A DNA stretch of 64,000 bases, taken from assembly GCA_030248065.1 (NCBI GenBank), contig JASAMV010006958.1, positions 1 to 64,000 on the forward strand, read 5' to 3'. Made by a program: the position numbers and the translations under genes. This document shows positions 7,662-20,252 of this stretch, piece after piece; the stretch's first letter is position 1; every line of letters begins with the position of its first letter. The notes below the pieces were generated by a model. That model was not told the origin of the DNA. It saw only the letters and a program-made list of their open reading frames with translations, and searched no databases. Origin of the DNA: Rhynchonema sp. JSB1_4 (taxonomy: Eukaryota; Nematoda; Chromadorea; Monhysterida; Xyalidae).

Positions 7662-8115
7662 TACCTCTCACAACTCCAAATCATACCTCTCACAAGCAAT
7701 TTTATACTTTTTAAGGCAAAAATCGGTGTTTTTCGACTTTATTTTCCCAAAAATCGCGCGCTCCGCGCGCAAACCTACCCATAATACCTATTTTTAGGCG
7801 ATTTTCGGCGAAAATTTTAAAAAAGTACTATTTTTACCTCAATTTTTGGCCAAAATTGTATCACAAAAACGGTGTTTTTTCGCCTTTTTGGGTGACCAAA
7901 ATCATACCTCTCGCGCTTCCGGTCCCAACCCCGCATCATACTTACCTCCCACACATGGGCCTGCCACTACACTGGGGGAGCCCCCCGGTAGGTATACAGT
8001 AGGTAGGTAGGTTGGCGCTCCATCCTGGTGCACGTAGGTATCGCAACACCCTGGCCAAGGACTACACTGTTTCCAGTTATACAAGGGCACGCACCTGCGT
8101 ATACGAAGGCGAAAA

Positions 8116-11100
8116 ATGGAGAGCGCCGAGCACGGTGGGTTCCGGCAGCCGATGGACGTCGATTCGCTGTTCAGACAATTCACTGTGGCCGAAATTAAAA
8201 GCATTGAGAAAACAGTCAAGTTAGTTATTTTTTTGTTCGGTTTAGTTTTTGCGTCCGATTCGGTTCGTGCTACTGCCTAGTGCCTACCTGTCCTGTGTGG
8301 TTCGTGGCCATCCAGCCTGCCCCCCCCCATTAGCCCTAGCGACTCCGGTCACGTGTGGGTGTGGCTGACTGACCACTTCGTTTTTTCTTTTTTCTCCAGT
8401 GCAAGGAAAAAAGTGGGATTAAAAAAGTTGAAAAATGACCAGTTCAGTTTGGAAAAAATCACAGATTTGAAGGAAAGAATGGAAGATCCAGGAAAAAAAC
8501 GAACTTTAAAATTTTAACGCACAAACAGTGAAGCGAAAAGCTTTCCCCGAGCCACAAAAATAACGAATGTTTTTCGTGTCAAGTCAAAGAGCCGAGTACC
8601 GCCCACAACGTATATAAATGCACCGAGCGAGCCCGTGATGTTGTTGGGCAGAGCAAGAAAGCTAGCTAGCTGGAGGGGTCCGGCGCAAGAAAGCTAGCTA
8701 GCTAGCCCGATTTGGGGGGTATTGGTCCAGAAGTCGAAATCATGCTAAAATAAGCCTTAAAATGCGTATTTCTGTGCACGTGAGAGAAAATTTGAGCGAA
8801 TTTGACCAGTTTGGCCCATAAAATGGTCATTTTGACACTAAAATCAACACTTTTTTGACTTGGTGATGGTGACCGGAGCAAGAAAGCTGGCTAGCCAGTT
8901 TGGGGAGGGGCAGTGTAGTTCCTGGGGGGGAGGGGGGTCCCCCCTCGGGTACGTCTGTTCCCCCTCCATGGTACGCCTGCCCCACTGTTCCCCCTCCGGG
9001 TACGTCTGCTCCCCCAATTTTTACCTAAAATAGGCAAATTTTGGCCTAAAATAGGCATTTTTAGGCATAAAATGAGTGATTTTTAGGTCAATGTCGTCAA
9101 AAATTGCCAAAATACCTTTTTTATTGAGGTTTTTTCCTAAAAGGGGCAAAAATGAGCCAAATTTTCGACCTCAAAAAATGACTTTTCTCCAAATTTGGGT
9201 CCTCCCCCCCCTCCGGGTCCCTCCCCCCCCAGGTGGGTACGTCTGTTCCCCCTCCGAAAAAAGGGGGGTACCGCCTGTTCCCCCTCCGGACCAGGAACTA
9301 CACTGGGGAGGGGTATGGGTTCGAGAGCAAAAAAGCTACCTAGCTAGCAGTTGGGGGTAGTACCCCCATACCCCCCAACCAGTGTAGTTCCTGGGAGGAG
9401 GGGGGTCCCCCCTAAGGTACACTAACCGCCGCGACCAAGGTACACTAGTACACTAACCGCCGCGCCAGGTACACTAACCGCCTCAATTTTTGCCTAAAAT
9501 GGGCATTTTTATGCCTAAAATGGGCATTTTTAGGCCTAAAATGGGTGATTTTTAGGTCAATGATGTCAAAAATCGCCAAAATACCCTTTTTATGGAGAAT
9601 TTTTTCTAAAAAGGGGCAAAAATCGCTCAAATTTTCTACCTCAAAAGTGACTTTTTCCTGAATTTGGGTCTTCCCCCCCTTCCCCCCCCAGGGAGGTACA
9701 CTAACCGCCGCACGGAAAAAAGGGGTAGGTACACTAACCGCCGCGCCGGACCAGGAACTACACTGCCCCCAACCACATCACTGCACCGAGCCGAGACCGA
9801 GCTCTGTTGAGGCCTGGTTTCACGCATATTTTGCCTGGAAAGTATTTTATTTTTAAGTACGTTTTTGGTCAAATATGGCTGTTTTCGCAAAAACATGCAC
9901 CCGAAGGCAGGTACACCTGAGCGGTGTAGTTCCTGGTCCGGAGGGGGAACAGACATACCCACCTGGGGGGAGGACCCAAATTTGGAGAAAAGTCATTTTT
10001 TGAGGTCGAAAATTTGACTCATTTTTCCCCATTTTGGAAAAAATCTCAATAAAAAGGGTATTTTGACGATTTTTGACGACATTGACCTAAAATCACTCAT
10101 TTTATGCCTAAAAGTGCCTATTTTAGGCCTAAATTTGCCTATTTTAGGCAAAAATTGGGGGAGCAGACTATACTTGCGTATTTTTCCGCAAAATATATTT
10201 TTGGAAAAAAAACCGTTTTTTTCCGAAAAAATAAACCGTTTTTTTTTTCAAATATTTTTCCAGTACTTAAGGATACCCATGGTCCAAAAACGCCAATTTT
10301 GGAGAAAATTTTGTCGGGAAATGGCCTGAAACAGGCTAAAAATGCACTTGGAGATTAAAAAGTGCTCATTTTGAACTGTTTAGCACCGATTTACATTGGT
10401 TTTGACAACATTCTTTCACAACCTTTGAAAATATTTCGGAAATTTTTGGAAAAAAAACCGTTTTTTCCCAAAAGTTGCCACTTGGAAAAATTTCCGGAAA
10501 AATAAAAACGTATTTTTCCGGGCCTCGGAAAAAAACGGTTTTTTTTCGGTTTTTTTTTCCGAAAAAAAAACGTTTTTTTTCCGGCCCGCAAGTATAGAGC
10601 AGACGTACCCGGAGGGGGAACAGTGGGGCAGGCGTACCATGGAGGGGGAACAGACGTACCCGAGGGGGCCCCCTCACCCCCAGGAACTACACTGCACCTG
10701 AGCAAACGAAAAAGTTTTCCGTTTTTCCTAACAGAAAAAATGAGGAAAATTGTTTTTCCCAACTTTGCTGACTGGTTCGGCTCGACGTTTGTTCACTGCT
10801 TCTGCTTGCTTTGCGGCAGATCAAGTCCACGTCAGTAGCACAATAAGAGAACATGATTTCAGGAACGATATTGAACAGCGCAAGGAAGATTTACGCCAAA
10901 TGGTTGGCAAACGATACCGAGATATCATCGAAGCCGCCGACAGCATTCGTGAAATGAATGAACTTGCAGAATCGGTGAGGCCGCACTTGGGTCAGGTTGC
11001 TATGTGCCTCTAAACAAGAGTAATTCATTTCGTTTGCAGACCAAAATGTATGGTGTCTCTAAATGCACCTGCGCTTCGCTGCCACAATTTCTTACAAAGC

Positions 11101-14100
11101 CAGCGGGTCATATGCTTTGTTTCTGCAGATATTGGTTTGCACGCGCGAACTGAACGAAGGCGTCAAACGCTTGGACCAATCGCAGCGTCAGTTTTCGGTC
11201 GCTCAAAACCGCTCGCCCATCAAGTTAGTGCGGTCCTTTGGATGTGATGTTGCTCTGCCAATAATAGATGGTTGTTGGCAGTGTAGTGGCTGGGGGAGAT
11301 GGGGGGGATTTCCCCTCCCTAAGGAGTAGGTACCTTGCAACCACCCCTTGGGGGGATGGGGGGCTAGGGTAGGTACCTTGCAACCACCCCGGAGGGTATC
11401 TTGCAACCATCAATTTATGGTTTTTATAGAAAAAAATGGGTGTTTTTCGACCTCAAAAATACCCAAAAAATCGCGCAAACCTCCATATAATAGGTATTTT
11501 AGGCAAATTTCCGGCCCAAATGCAAAAAAGTACCAATTTTTCGGCCAAATTTGCAGTATAATGCATGCAAAAAAACACCCTTTTTTCGGACCTCAGGAAT
11601 ACCTTGCAACCTTCCGGAGGCTGGGTAAGGGGGTACCTTGCAACCATCTGGATCCATCCCCCCAAGGGTACCTTGCAACCATTTGCCTGCCACTACACTG
11701 GTTGTTGTAGCATGGTTTTTATTTATTTATTTGAGTTTTTGCACCTCCAGTGCCAGGTGAATGCAAACGCCCGCAGGCAATGTGGCATGGTGTTAGTAAG
11801 TGGTGTTTTTCACAAAAACATCATTAACATCATTTGATTCACAGCTTACCGTCTAACTTCACATCAACCGCCAAACATTTTCGATATACCTGGTAAACAG
11901 CATCGCAGTTTCATTGTATCGTTTTGTCGTTTCCAGCCGTGCACAACAGCATGTGAACACGTCCGAGTTCGCTCGGGCCTGTGCCATCCGTCTGTACGTC
12001 GATTTGGCCGAACTTGTGTGGGAGTGTTTGGACGATGGGGACAATCCTCGGGCATTGTTGGGTGCCGTTTGGCTGTTGTTGCTCGCGCAGACCATTGCTC
12101 ACGATCTGGTGTTGCTGCCTGACTCGGCCATCACTGACAATCAAACGCAATTGATAAGCAATTCGAAGCAGACGCTGAAACAGCTGAGAATGAATGTTCA
12201 TAAAGTTGGTTCATATTTTGGGAAGAACATAATTTTCAGAAAACCAAGCTTTTGTTTTTTTAGCAATGTCTGTCGGCAATGCAATCGAGCACAGCTGAAA
12301 AAATGACTGCTGACCAGAGCACACCGTTGTTCACAGCGTTTGTACTGTTGGAGCCGATGGATAGCTCGAAATCACTGAAACACTTCCTGGAATGCAAACA
12401 AGTGAGTCTAAACGTAATCGGAGACCGGCAGGGTTTTTTTTTTCAAAATTCACTAGGTGCAACTTAGGTGCAACCCCCCAATTTTTAGGTGCAAGCTGGC
12501 CAAAGTAGGTGCAACCCCTATTTTGGACAAAAAACGCCAATTTTAGGCTTTTTTTGCCAGGTTGTGTGTTCAGTGCTATTTGCGTGCTTTTAGAAGTTCA
12601 ATAAAGTTGTAACGCAATGAATGCCTTTTCCTTTAGCAAAAGCAAACTTTTCAGGGAAAGTTCAACATTTTGTAGCACATTTTGTACTAGTTTCATTATT
12701 GAGAACCGATTGAGAAGAAAACGAAACAGTAAAATTTTCATGTCACCATATCCACATCCACATTTGGGGGTCACGTACGAATCAATTACTTTCGCTGTTC
12801 ATTTACTGTGTGGGTATCTAATACTGTTGTCATGCTCTGCTCTAGTTCTAGTCAGTGTAGTTCCTGGGGGGAGGGGGGTCCCCTCCTAAGGTACACTAAC
12901 CGCCGCGACCAAGGTACACCAGTACACTAACCGCCGCACCAGGTACACTAACCGCCGCAATTTTTGCCTAAAATAGGCATTTTTAGCCCAAGATGGGCAT
13001 TTTAGGCCTAAAATGGGTAATTTTCAGGTCAATGGTGTCAAAAGTCGCCAAAATACCCCATTTATTGAGAATTTTTTCCAAAAAAGGACAAAAATAGGTC
13101 AAATTTTTCACCTCAAAGAAGGACTTTTTCCTGAATTTTGGTCTTCCCCCCTCCTTCCCCCACAGGGAGGTACACTATACACTAACCGCCGCACCGACAA
13201 AGTGGGTAGGTTCACTAACCGCCTCGCCGGACCTGGAACTACACTGATCCTAGTACAGCATGTATTTGTTTTGAATCTTATCACCAGCACACCAGGTACT
13301 AACTGTGTACGAAATCAATCAATCAGACCAAAATTTCTGTCGATGTCGACCAAATGCTTCGATGGAATTTATTGGAAGGAATGAAAAGCCGCGCAGCGCA
13401 TTTTTTTTGTTTCTAAGCTTTCCAACCTTAAAAGATGCTGTATAAATGCTAAATTAAGCAAATAAGGGCCCAAAATTTTAGGTGCAACCTTGCACCTAAC
13501 CCTGAATTTTTAGGTGCAATTCTGATTTTTTAGGTGCAAATTGCACCTAAAAAGTGTCTAAAAAAACTATGGAGACCGGTATCACTGATCTACGACATGC
13601 CTGATCTGAAGTCGGCTTGTTTTTGGCAGACTAATGTTCGTTCTAATTCCAGCTCGGCATCGACACTGTGTTAAAAAACGAAGAGCATAGTGGTCGGCAA
13701 CAGTTGTGTTCTGCTTTGGCACTGCTCAAACAAAGCCTGATGGCTGCGCATACATTGTATTTGTCGCACAAAAATCAAGAATCGATCTGTGCACTTCTAG
13801 CTGCCATTTTGGAAGGAAATTGGATGCCAGGTTGCTTTGTGATTTGAAAAAAGTACTTGGTTTTCTGAACTTCTTAACCATCTTAATTTTTAACAATTCA
13901 GAAGCGTTTGCCGATTACCTGACGTATCAAAGCAGCACTTACACGAAAAGCATTCCCAAATCATATCGTGGTCAGGTCTTTTCGTTTATAGGATTAAAAA
14001 ATCAGCATGTTTCACTCAATCCTCCATTCAGAGTTTCGTCCAGCATTGGCAACGGAATTTGTGCAAATTGATACCTCGGAAGCCCAGCACATCGTCGCAG

Positions 14101-17052
14101 ATTTCATGCAGAAGTGAGGGCAGTTATATCTTTGGGCTCTATTCAAACCTTAAAAGCGTGTGACATTTGAAAATTTGCAGTGCCACAGACCTTCTATCTG
14201 ACGCGTTACAAACTCGAATGGAATATTTTGAAACCGTTGAAGCGTTGGCAACTCTGAAAACGTCATTGCTTGAAGCTGTGGCGGAAGTAGGGTCTTTTGT
14301 GAATTTTTTTTGTCTCCCGCTTGTGAATCAGTTTGACCGTTGATTTTCAGGTATCGTCCGAAGACACCAACCGTTTTGGCTGGGACAAAGTCTGTGAAAC
14401 TTTGTTCGGCTCGAGAATCTGTCTTTGGAACATAATCGCCAAGGACATTTGTGATCGTAAAACGTCAACGTTGCTGTCGAGTTGTGTGCAAGAGATTGTC
14501 GGCGGTTATTTTGTGCAGATACAGCAGTTGCCGGAAACTGGGTGGGTTAATTTCAAATTTTTGTTCTATTTGACAGATCATTTTATTTCTTGATCAAGTC
14601 AACACACAGATGAATACCTTTATTTCACCGTAAGGCAAATCTCACTCGGCTAAAATTTTGTGCATCTGAAATTGATCTCAAACTCAACTGAAATCTCTCC
14701 ATTGTCGTCACTACAGATTACCCACCCCGTCCCCATCCCAAGTGCTCGCGGCGTCCCCTGATGAACCGGATATCACTCTGCGCTTGAAGGCTGGTGGGAT
14801 ATCGATGAAAATTTACGTGTAAGTCGCACTTTGATTCTTGTTTGTGTGGATCTTAGAAAACACTGACTTTCAGGTTATGCCAACGTCTCGACCAAGACCT
14901 TCGTTCACTTCTTGCTGGCGTTGTCAAGTACGAGGAATGTGGAACATCATCCAACCAACACAACGCGTTGCAGTCCCCAGTCGCAAGCAGTGAACTCATG
15001 CAGTCACTGTCTGAGGCGTGTCAGCAGAGTATATCGAGGTTGGTTGGTCTGGTTTCTTTGCTGCCGTAGACAGCAATCAGAAATATTATGAGTTTTTATA
15101 AGAATCAAAATCGAAACATCTGATTTGTTGTGACCACCCAGATTCATCTCCGATATTCAAGCGAGAATCAGTGAACATGAAGCGTCGGGGACATCAGATG
15201 ACAACGGGGAAGCAACCCAACAATTGTTAGCGATGTAGTCGTTTTCAAATGTTTATGTTCATCGTGAATATTTTCTTTCGCCTCACAGCTGGCGCACGTA
15301 CTGGCTGGCCATTCTTGGTCTTGTGCACGAATGTTCATCGCTTCGCTCGTGCATCACTGGCGGAGACAAGGGAACCAGACATGCTGGCACTGCTGATAAA
15401 TGGAATCCAATTGTGGCCATGCTCACTGATGCAGCCGTCCGTATTTTGTGGTTCGTCACTTGCACTTGGATCCTCTGTTAAGTGAAACATCTAACAGCTT
15501 TATGGACCGGTTCTTGCAGCACCTGGTCAAGGTTGTTGTTGAAGAATCTGAACCAAAGAGAATTTCTGGCGTCCGTTGGTGACACACGTGTTCAGTTGAT
15601 GCACGTTCAGGTAGAATCTTCAAATTTTTTGACGAATATCCACTGTCAAAAGACGTACCATTCGAGATTTTTTCACTCAGGAATGGCACGCACTCGCATT
15701 GAAAAGCGACCCGACAGCTAGCGACCAGTCTAAGTCAACGCACGTGCACGTTCCAGTGCAATGTTCGAACAACATGCACTTGTGGCTGCACGCTCTGGCC
15801 ACTACCGTCAGCGAGATGGTGCCGCACAAAATGCCTGTGTTGGTTTGCGTTTTGTCGTGCAACGTCAGGCCAGCCGACAATGGTGTCGGTGAGAAATAAA
15901 AAGTTTGCCATACCAACCAAAATCTCGGGAAATTCTCCATACATGCCCCCAAAAGTAAAAACTTTCTTATAATCGCACGGGGTTTCTGAAAAAACTGCCC
16001 GAACGTTTTTAAAATCTGTGAAAAATAGCTTCAAAAGTATTCAAAACTGTGTGCTATTGCCGAAGAACACGATTTGTGACATCTGCAGCGATTGTAGTGC
16101 TTCTAGAAACTAAAAAAACCATTGCTTAGGAGTGCTTGCTTGTTCCTAAAGTGGAAAAGCGCCCACGCTTCTCTGCCTGCTTCCCATGCCGCATGGGGTA
16201 ACCCTCCACCGCCACCCACCCCCCCCCCCATCCTGACGCCACCAATGCTACCTGACGCTTCTACAGGTGCATTCTTGTGCATTATGCCCTTCAGACGTTT
16301 CATCGAGCACCTCAACGACCAACTCTGTCATGTTCTGGCCGATCAGTACAGTCTGGCCTTGGCCAATCACGCTAAAGACAGCAGCACGTCGCAGAAGATG
16401 ATGTTTCAAATGCTGTTCGATTGTCGTGTTGCGACGTTGCTGTTTGCGCCTGTTGGCAGCAGTGCGAAAGGCAATGCTGGTATGAAAGAGTGTCATCGTC
16501 ATTTATCAGTTACGTACCTAAGTATTTTCTGATTCTACTTTTAGGCCACAAGAAGCTAGTTGGGTCGTGTGACGTGCTGGAACAATCGGTCGATCCGTTC
16601 GATCTAGACGTGTTGCGATCACATCTGAAACAAAACGCGCAGAAATGCGCGCAGCGACTGGCGGTTGGAACTCGACTTGTTTGATTCTGTCAATTTTTGT
16701 GACAAAAACACAAATGCTCGAATAAATGCAGGTGTTGTACGGTATTCTGCTGCCGCCCGAAACCAGCTACACGTTGTCCCGCTCGTCGTCACGAGTGTCC
16801 GGTCCAGCGGGAGCCGGCAATGAACCCGCACAGCTACTGCCATTGGTCAAATCGGATTTGGCACGCATTCCGACCCTGCCCATTGCGATGCCTTCCAACT
16901 CGGCACCCAGCACGTTGCAAGATGACCACTCGAGGGCCCCTCTCGGTCAAGGGGTAGCTACAACGGCAGTGATTGCCGAACAAAGTGGATCGGATGAGAA
17001 AGTAGCACCGACTTTCTATGACAAGCTGTCGAGCACTTGGTTTGGGTATTAG
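8116..17052 (+). CDS. COG1: COG complex subunit 1
   Basis: This is a peripheral Golgi tethering subunit that holds together the lobe A and lobe B parts of the conserved oligomeric Golgi complex. Twenty exons close in frame to 963 aa (human about 980): 8116-8219, 10836-10974, 11129-11223, 11845-11892, 11937-12204, 12264-12401, 13653-13830, 13902-13970, 14032-14113, 14181-14286, 14351-14541, 14717-14818, 14874-15038, 15142-15234, 15289-15450, 15520-15610, 15681-15888, 16267-16479, 16545-16663, 16732-17052. The N-terminal signature is clear (E-D-L-R-Q-M-V-G-K-R-Y-R-D-I-I-E-A-A-D). Near the end is D-P-F-D-L-D-V, as in vertebrate COG1. Introns 1, 3 and 6 are swollen by MITEs. The small exon 4 is the least certain. 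LAMTOR2 follows 380 bp downstream. Confidence 0.92.
8911..9305. mobile_element. hAT-like MITE, tag CGTCTGTTCCCCCTCC, TSD GGGAGGGG
   Basis: CAGTGTAGTTCCTGG and CCAGGAACTACACTG are perfect 15-bp inverted ends. Identical flanks GGGAGGGG lie at 8903-8910 and 9306-9313. The core consists of TTTTAGGC-type units. The same family occurs at 9922-10694, about 47130-47327 and 51532-52537. Confidence 0.92.
9380..9765. mobile_element. hAT-like MITE, tag GTACACTAACCGCCGCG, TSD CCCCCAAC
   Basis: The ends CAGTGTAGTTCCTGG and CCAGGAACTACACTG are the same as in the preceding family, but the repeated tag is different. The flanks CCCCCAAC (9372-9379, 9766-9773) are identical. The core of about 170 bp resembles that of 8911-9305. 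Confidence 0.92.
9922..10694. mobile_element. hAT-like MITE (inverted, split), TSD CACCTGAG
   Basis: CGGTGTAGTTCCTGG and CCAGGAACTACACTG ends carry flanks CACCTGAG (9914-9921, 10695-10702). It carries the CGTCTGTTCCCCCTCC family tag in inverse orientation and is split by the element at 10169-10596. Confidence 0.9.
10169..10596. mobile_element. MITE with TATACTTGCG ends, TSD GAGCAGAC
   Basis: TATACTTGCG and CGCAAGTATA are inverted ends, and flanks GAGCAGAC (10161-10168, 10597-10604) are identical. The interior alternates AAAAAAACCG and CGGTTTTTTT tracts. The 8-bp duplication suggests a hAT-like mechanism despite different ends. Confidence 0.8.
11279..11700. mobile_element. hAT-like MITE, tag GGTACCTTGCAACCA, in COG1 intron 3
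   Basis: CAGTGTAGTGGC and GCCACTACACTG-type ends (GCCTGCCACTACACTG) have flanks GTTGTTGG and GTTGTTGT (7 of 8). Five or six tags surround an AT-rich core. It is a sibling of 53035-53437. Confidence 0.85.
12418..13580. repeat. Repeat with TTTTAGGTGCAA tags in COG1 intron 6
   Basis: AGGTGCAAC units at 12455-12515 and TTTTAGGTGCAA / TTGCACCTAA units at 13478-13555 bracket the inter-region. GGAGACCGG occurs outside both (about 12421 and 13572). It may be one old element, with the MITE 12853-13247 inside it. Borders are uncertain. Confidence 0.4.
12853..13247. mobile_element. hAT-like MITE, tag GTACACTAACCGCCGC
   Basis: CAGTGTAGTTCCTGG starts it and CCTGGAACTACACTG ends it. The flanks GTTCTAGT and ATCCTAGT match at 6 of 8. 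It is the same family as 9380-9765. Confidence 0.85.
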
Positions 17053-17432
17053 ATGAGTAACTTTTTCTCCATGGTTTGATGCTAGGACTTTGGTTACTGT
17101 GCCCTTGTGATAATGACTGTAATTTATTTGGGATTCAAACGGCTGTGTTGTGCATTGTACTTCTTTGTCGTTAAATATGCCTGTTTCACGGTGATTTCTC
17201 TATCTGGTTGGTTATTTATGTATCTGTGCATTTTACTGCTGTAAACAACTGTTAGAGCCTTCAATCTCGGACATTCCTGTTGTGTCTTGATGGTTAAACT
17301 TTTCCACTGCGCCTTGTTATGACTTGTATGTGAAGAACAACCGTTATTCGGGCAGGACCGATAACGTTCTGTTACAAAAGTTGACAGTTTTCAGAATCAC
17401 GCCTTGATTGAATCCATGGGTTGTGTTCCAGA

Positions 17433-18181
17433 ATGCTTCGACCAAAGGCGCTCACGCAGGTTCTCAGCCAGGCGAACACGGGTGACGTGCTGTGCACATT
17501 GTGAGTCTGTTTTCGCAATTATCGTTACCTTTATTTTATTGAGGGGATGAAATCTTCACGGGAAAACAGCGAAGGATCGGGAAAAGTTCAGCCTGTGCAA
17601 CCAAGTGAGCTGAAGCTGAACAGTCCGATCTGCCTGTATAGTTTCTTATCCTGAAATGATGAGGATGATACCTCCGTGTCCACAGACTGCTCAACCGTGA
17701 CGGTGTGCTGTTGGCGTACAGTGGCTTCGGCGAGCACAACGTGTGTGTGACGGCAGCGATCGCGTCGAGTGTGTGGGGTCAGTACGAACGGTTGGGACAC
17801 GAATCATTCCACGACGATAAATTGCAGATGATATTCATTGATTGTGAGGTGGGTGCTGTGTTCGTCAAACGGTTCAATGTGGAATAAGATTATCATGATT
17901 GTATCACACATACGTCACTGGTCACTGATTGGTCACTCGTATGCCACGTTTATGCTTCACGTTTTCCATCATTTATTGCAGGAAGGTAACGTTGCCATAA
18001 CGAGCATTGCCGGTCTGCTGTTGTGCATGTGCGCCAAGAGTACGGTACCCGTGGGCATGCTCAGGGCCAAGGTTCGTCAGCTTCCCTCCATCATTTATTT
18101 CTTGAACTATGCCAACCAATATTTCAGCTTGATGCCGTCGCACAGTATTTGGCTGAACCCCTATCACAAGTCAGCAATTGA
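17433..18181 (+). CDS. LAMTOR2: Ragulator subunit LAMTOR2 (roadblock domain, p14)
   Basis: LAMTOR2 is a roadblock/LC7-fold scaffold that pairs with LAMTOR3 inside the lysosomal Ragulator complex, anchoring Rag GTPases and mTORC1. Four exons (17433-17500, 17686-17848, 17982-18071, 18128-18181) give 124 aa, against 125 in human. The first residues, M-L-R-P-K-A-L-T-Q-V-L-S-Q-A-N-T-G, are the family hallmark; L-L-A-Y-S-G-F-G, V-T-A-A-I-A-S and L-L-C-M-C-A-K follow in order. The ATG comes one base after TTCCAG, and COG1 ends 380 bp upstream. This fits a trans-spliced leader site and possibly an operon, but that is inference. Confidence 0.95.
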
Positions 18182-20252
18182 ACACTGTGACCGTACCGTG
18201 CCCTGTGTACATAGCGAATATATTTATATTCATAAAAGTTCAATCCAAGTTTCTATTCGCATGTATTTGTCATGTGTGACTAATTTGATTGGCTAACTCT
18301 TTATGCGGTGCTTTTGTCACGATCAGTTGAAAAGGAAATGCTTTTCAGCGTTCCATGCTGTCTGAATGAAAATTGAGTGGCGACTACGATATTTTGTCAT
18401 TCTGTGTGATCAGTGTTTCCGTATGTTAGTTACGGGGTCCAACGTTGTTTTGGGCCTGACATTTGTGATGTCTGGAACTTTACCTTTTCTGTTCATTTTG
18501 TTTTGCCTCAGCTGGCATCAGAGAGCTACTCTGGGTTTCCTATCAATCGCTTGGAATGTGCTTACCCGCTGAATAGAGGCATTACCGGACCAGGTGGGCC
18601 CAGTTTTGTTATTTATTTCAATGGTGTCTCCTGCCCTGTACAGTATGTGTGTTTGAATGTCCGAAGGCTTGTGCGTGCCTTTGTCACTGTTCTGCTTTAT
18701 GGCTATTGATTGTAGTTTCGCCAATGAAAGCATCCCTTTGTATTGTTCACGGCAACCATCCACCACAGTTGTGTCCACAGGTTCCTGCGCATGTGTGCAA
18801 ATTTGTTTTCGTAGCTAGCCGCCAGTTTCGTGAAACATTTCGCCACGTTGTGTGTAAGGCGGAGTCCGAACCTGGCCTGCTGTACTATGTGTTCAATGCG
18901 CACATGTACACCACTGTGTTTTGGTGTTGTGTTTTGATCTGGAGGATATTTTGGGCTGGTCTGGCTATGCTTTCGCGCAGAGCTGGTCTGGCTATGCTTT
19001 CGCGCATATTTCTTGCCTGTTATGTTCAATATTAGGTTATTAGCTCATGTGTGGTTTTCTTATTCTAAGTCCTGGCGTCCCAAGCTTTTCTCTGTCAAAT
19101 TTGGTTTATTTTTGAACGATCGTTCTTGTTGACAAATACCATAACTAAACATGTAAAAATGGACGTTTTCTCCCATTGTTTTATACACCATCATGCCAAT
19201 AAATTTCAGAAACAGTTCGGTTATCAAGGTTAGGATCCAGGTTGTAAAAATCTAAGTCAATTTTTGCTGATATGGAGCAGGTGAATACATACCGAGAGAC
19301 TAGTGATTTCTGTTGATTGCACCTTTCTATGCACTTGTTTGGTCGTGGCCGGAATTTGCACTGACATCAGTGACTCACGCGCAAGCGACAGACACTCATT
19401 GCGCTTAGATGATGAGACGACATTTATTTTGTCACCGCCAGCGTGTGTTTATGAAGGACGTTTGGTTTTTCTGTTTCCAAACCCCCAAAAAAGCGCTGCA
19501 AGCCCTCAATCTTTTTGTGATTTGGACCGGTTTGTGCGGTGAAAAGTGAGATGCCATTAGCACTTTGTGATCGTATCATAGTGTAATTATTCGAATATGC
19601 ACGACATCTGTGCTGTTTTTCTGCGTTCCAGTGCTCAATTTATGGTAAAAGCATTCAGCAAAAAGCACGCCATCGCACGTTTCATGTCGCGTGTCGCTCC
19701 TAATTCGATTGCGCATAGATTTTCTCGCGCTGCTTTTTCGTTTGTTTCTGCCACAGCATTCGCTGTGCTTGTAATAATCTGTAATTTACGGTTCTGAAGC
19801 TTTGTTTCTGTTTCGGTCTCACGTTTTCTGTGCTTTTTTGTCGCACACCCTTGATTTACCTTGTTATATTCTCTCTCGTACCTGTCTGAATCTGTCAGCC
19901 AGTCTAATTCCTGGTTTATGTATCTAGCGTTACTATCTCAACAAAGTATCTCTTGCGCGTGCACAAATATCGCAGATGACTCACGGTCCCCCGTGAGTGC
20001 ACAATACTTTTGAACACTAATTTTGTTGGATTTTTGTGCATACTCATTTTCCAATTGCGCCTGCTTTTGTGTGTGTAATACATTATGCGCGTTGTTTTTT
20101 TGTGATCGCTTGTCTGTTTCCTACCAGGGTGACGCAAAAATTAAAATTCGACATTCGCAGTTTTTTCAGCCAGTGTGACTCACATCCATTGGTCGATCGG
20201 CAATATTCGAAATTTCAATCAGCAGGATATCGATGAGTGACTGATTTCAAAA
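18182..20252. other. Intergenic, LAMTOR2 to lgl
   Basis: About 2 kb without a convincing exon: only short overlapping ORFs without family features. The lgl promoter and 5' UTR presumably lie here. Confidence 0.5.

Larger units (their letters stand above)
6280..7974. mobile_element. Composite hAT-like MITE hosting three other insertions, TSD GGGGAGCC
   Basis: CAGTAGTGGCTGGGG at 6280 pairs with GCCTGCCACTACACTG ending at 7974. Perfect 8-bp duplications GGGGAGCC lie outside (6272-6279, 7975-7982). The element's own parts are about 6280-6364, 6772-6795 and 7664-7974, with tag ATACCTCTCACA and core GCGCGCTCCGCGCGC. The rest is later insertions. Confidence 0.8.
8632..9783. mobile_element. Composite MITE with GCAAGAAAGCTAGCTAGC tags in COG1 intron 1
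   Basis: Tags AGCAAGAAAGCTAGCTAGC occur at about 8653 and 8685, with degenerate forms near 8878 and 9330. A left CGTGATGTTGTTGGG and a right CCCCAACCACATCACTG look like imperfect hAT-type ends, with CACCGAGC near both sides. It hosts two complete MITEs (8911-9305, 9380-9765). Exact borders are uncertain. Confidence 0.45.

Noticed and set aside
7409..7714. 101-codon ORF with repeated G-Y-L-L-Y
   Set aside because: The repeats are translations of the MITE tag GATACCTACTGTACC, not a protein repeat.
8605..8630. TATATAAATG as a fourth Polinton-type promoter
   Set aside because: It lies inside COG1 intron 1 with no ORF after it; the similarity is limited to the TATA core.
10366..10762. Overlapping Lys/Phe-rich ORFs
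   Set aside because: They arise from A/T tracts in the element at 10169-10596 and have no coding features.
4096..13247. Tagged repeats as a CRISPR-like or variable-spacer array
   Set aside because: Tags lie within elements bounded by inverted ends and target duplications, in a eukaryotic genome; spacers between tags are short and not unique inserts.
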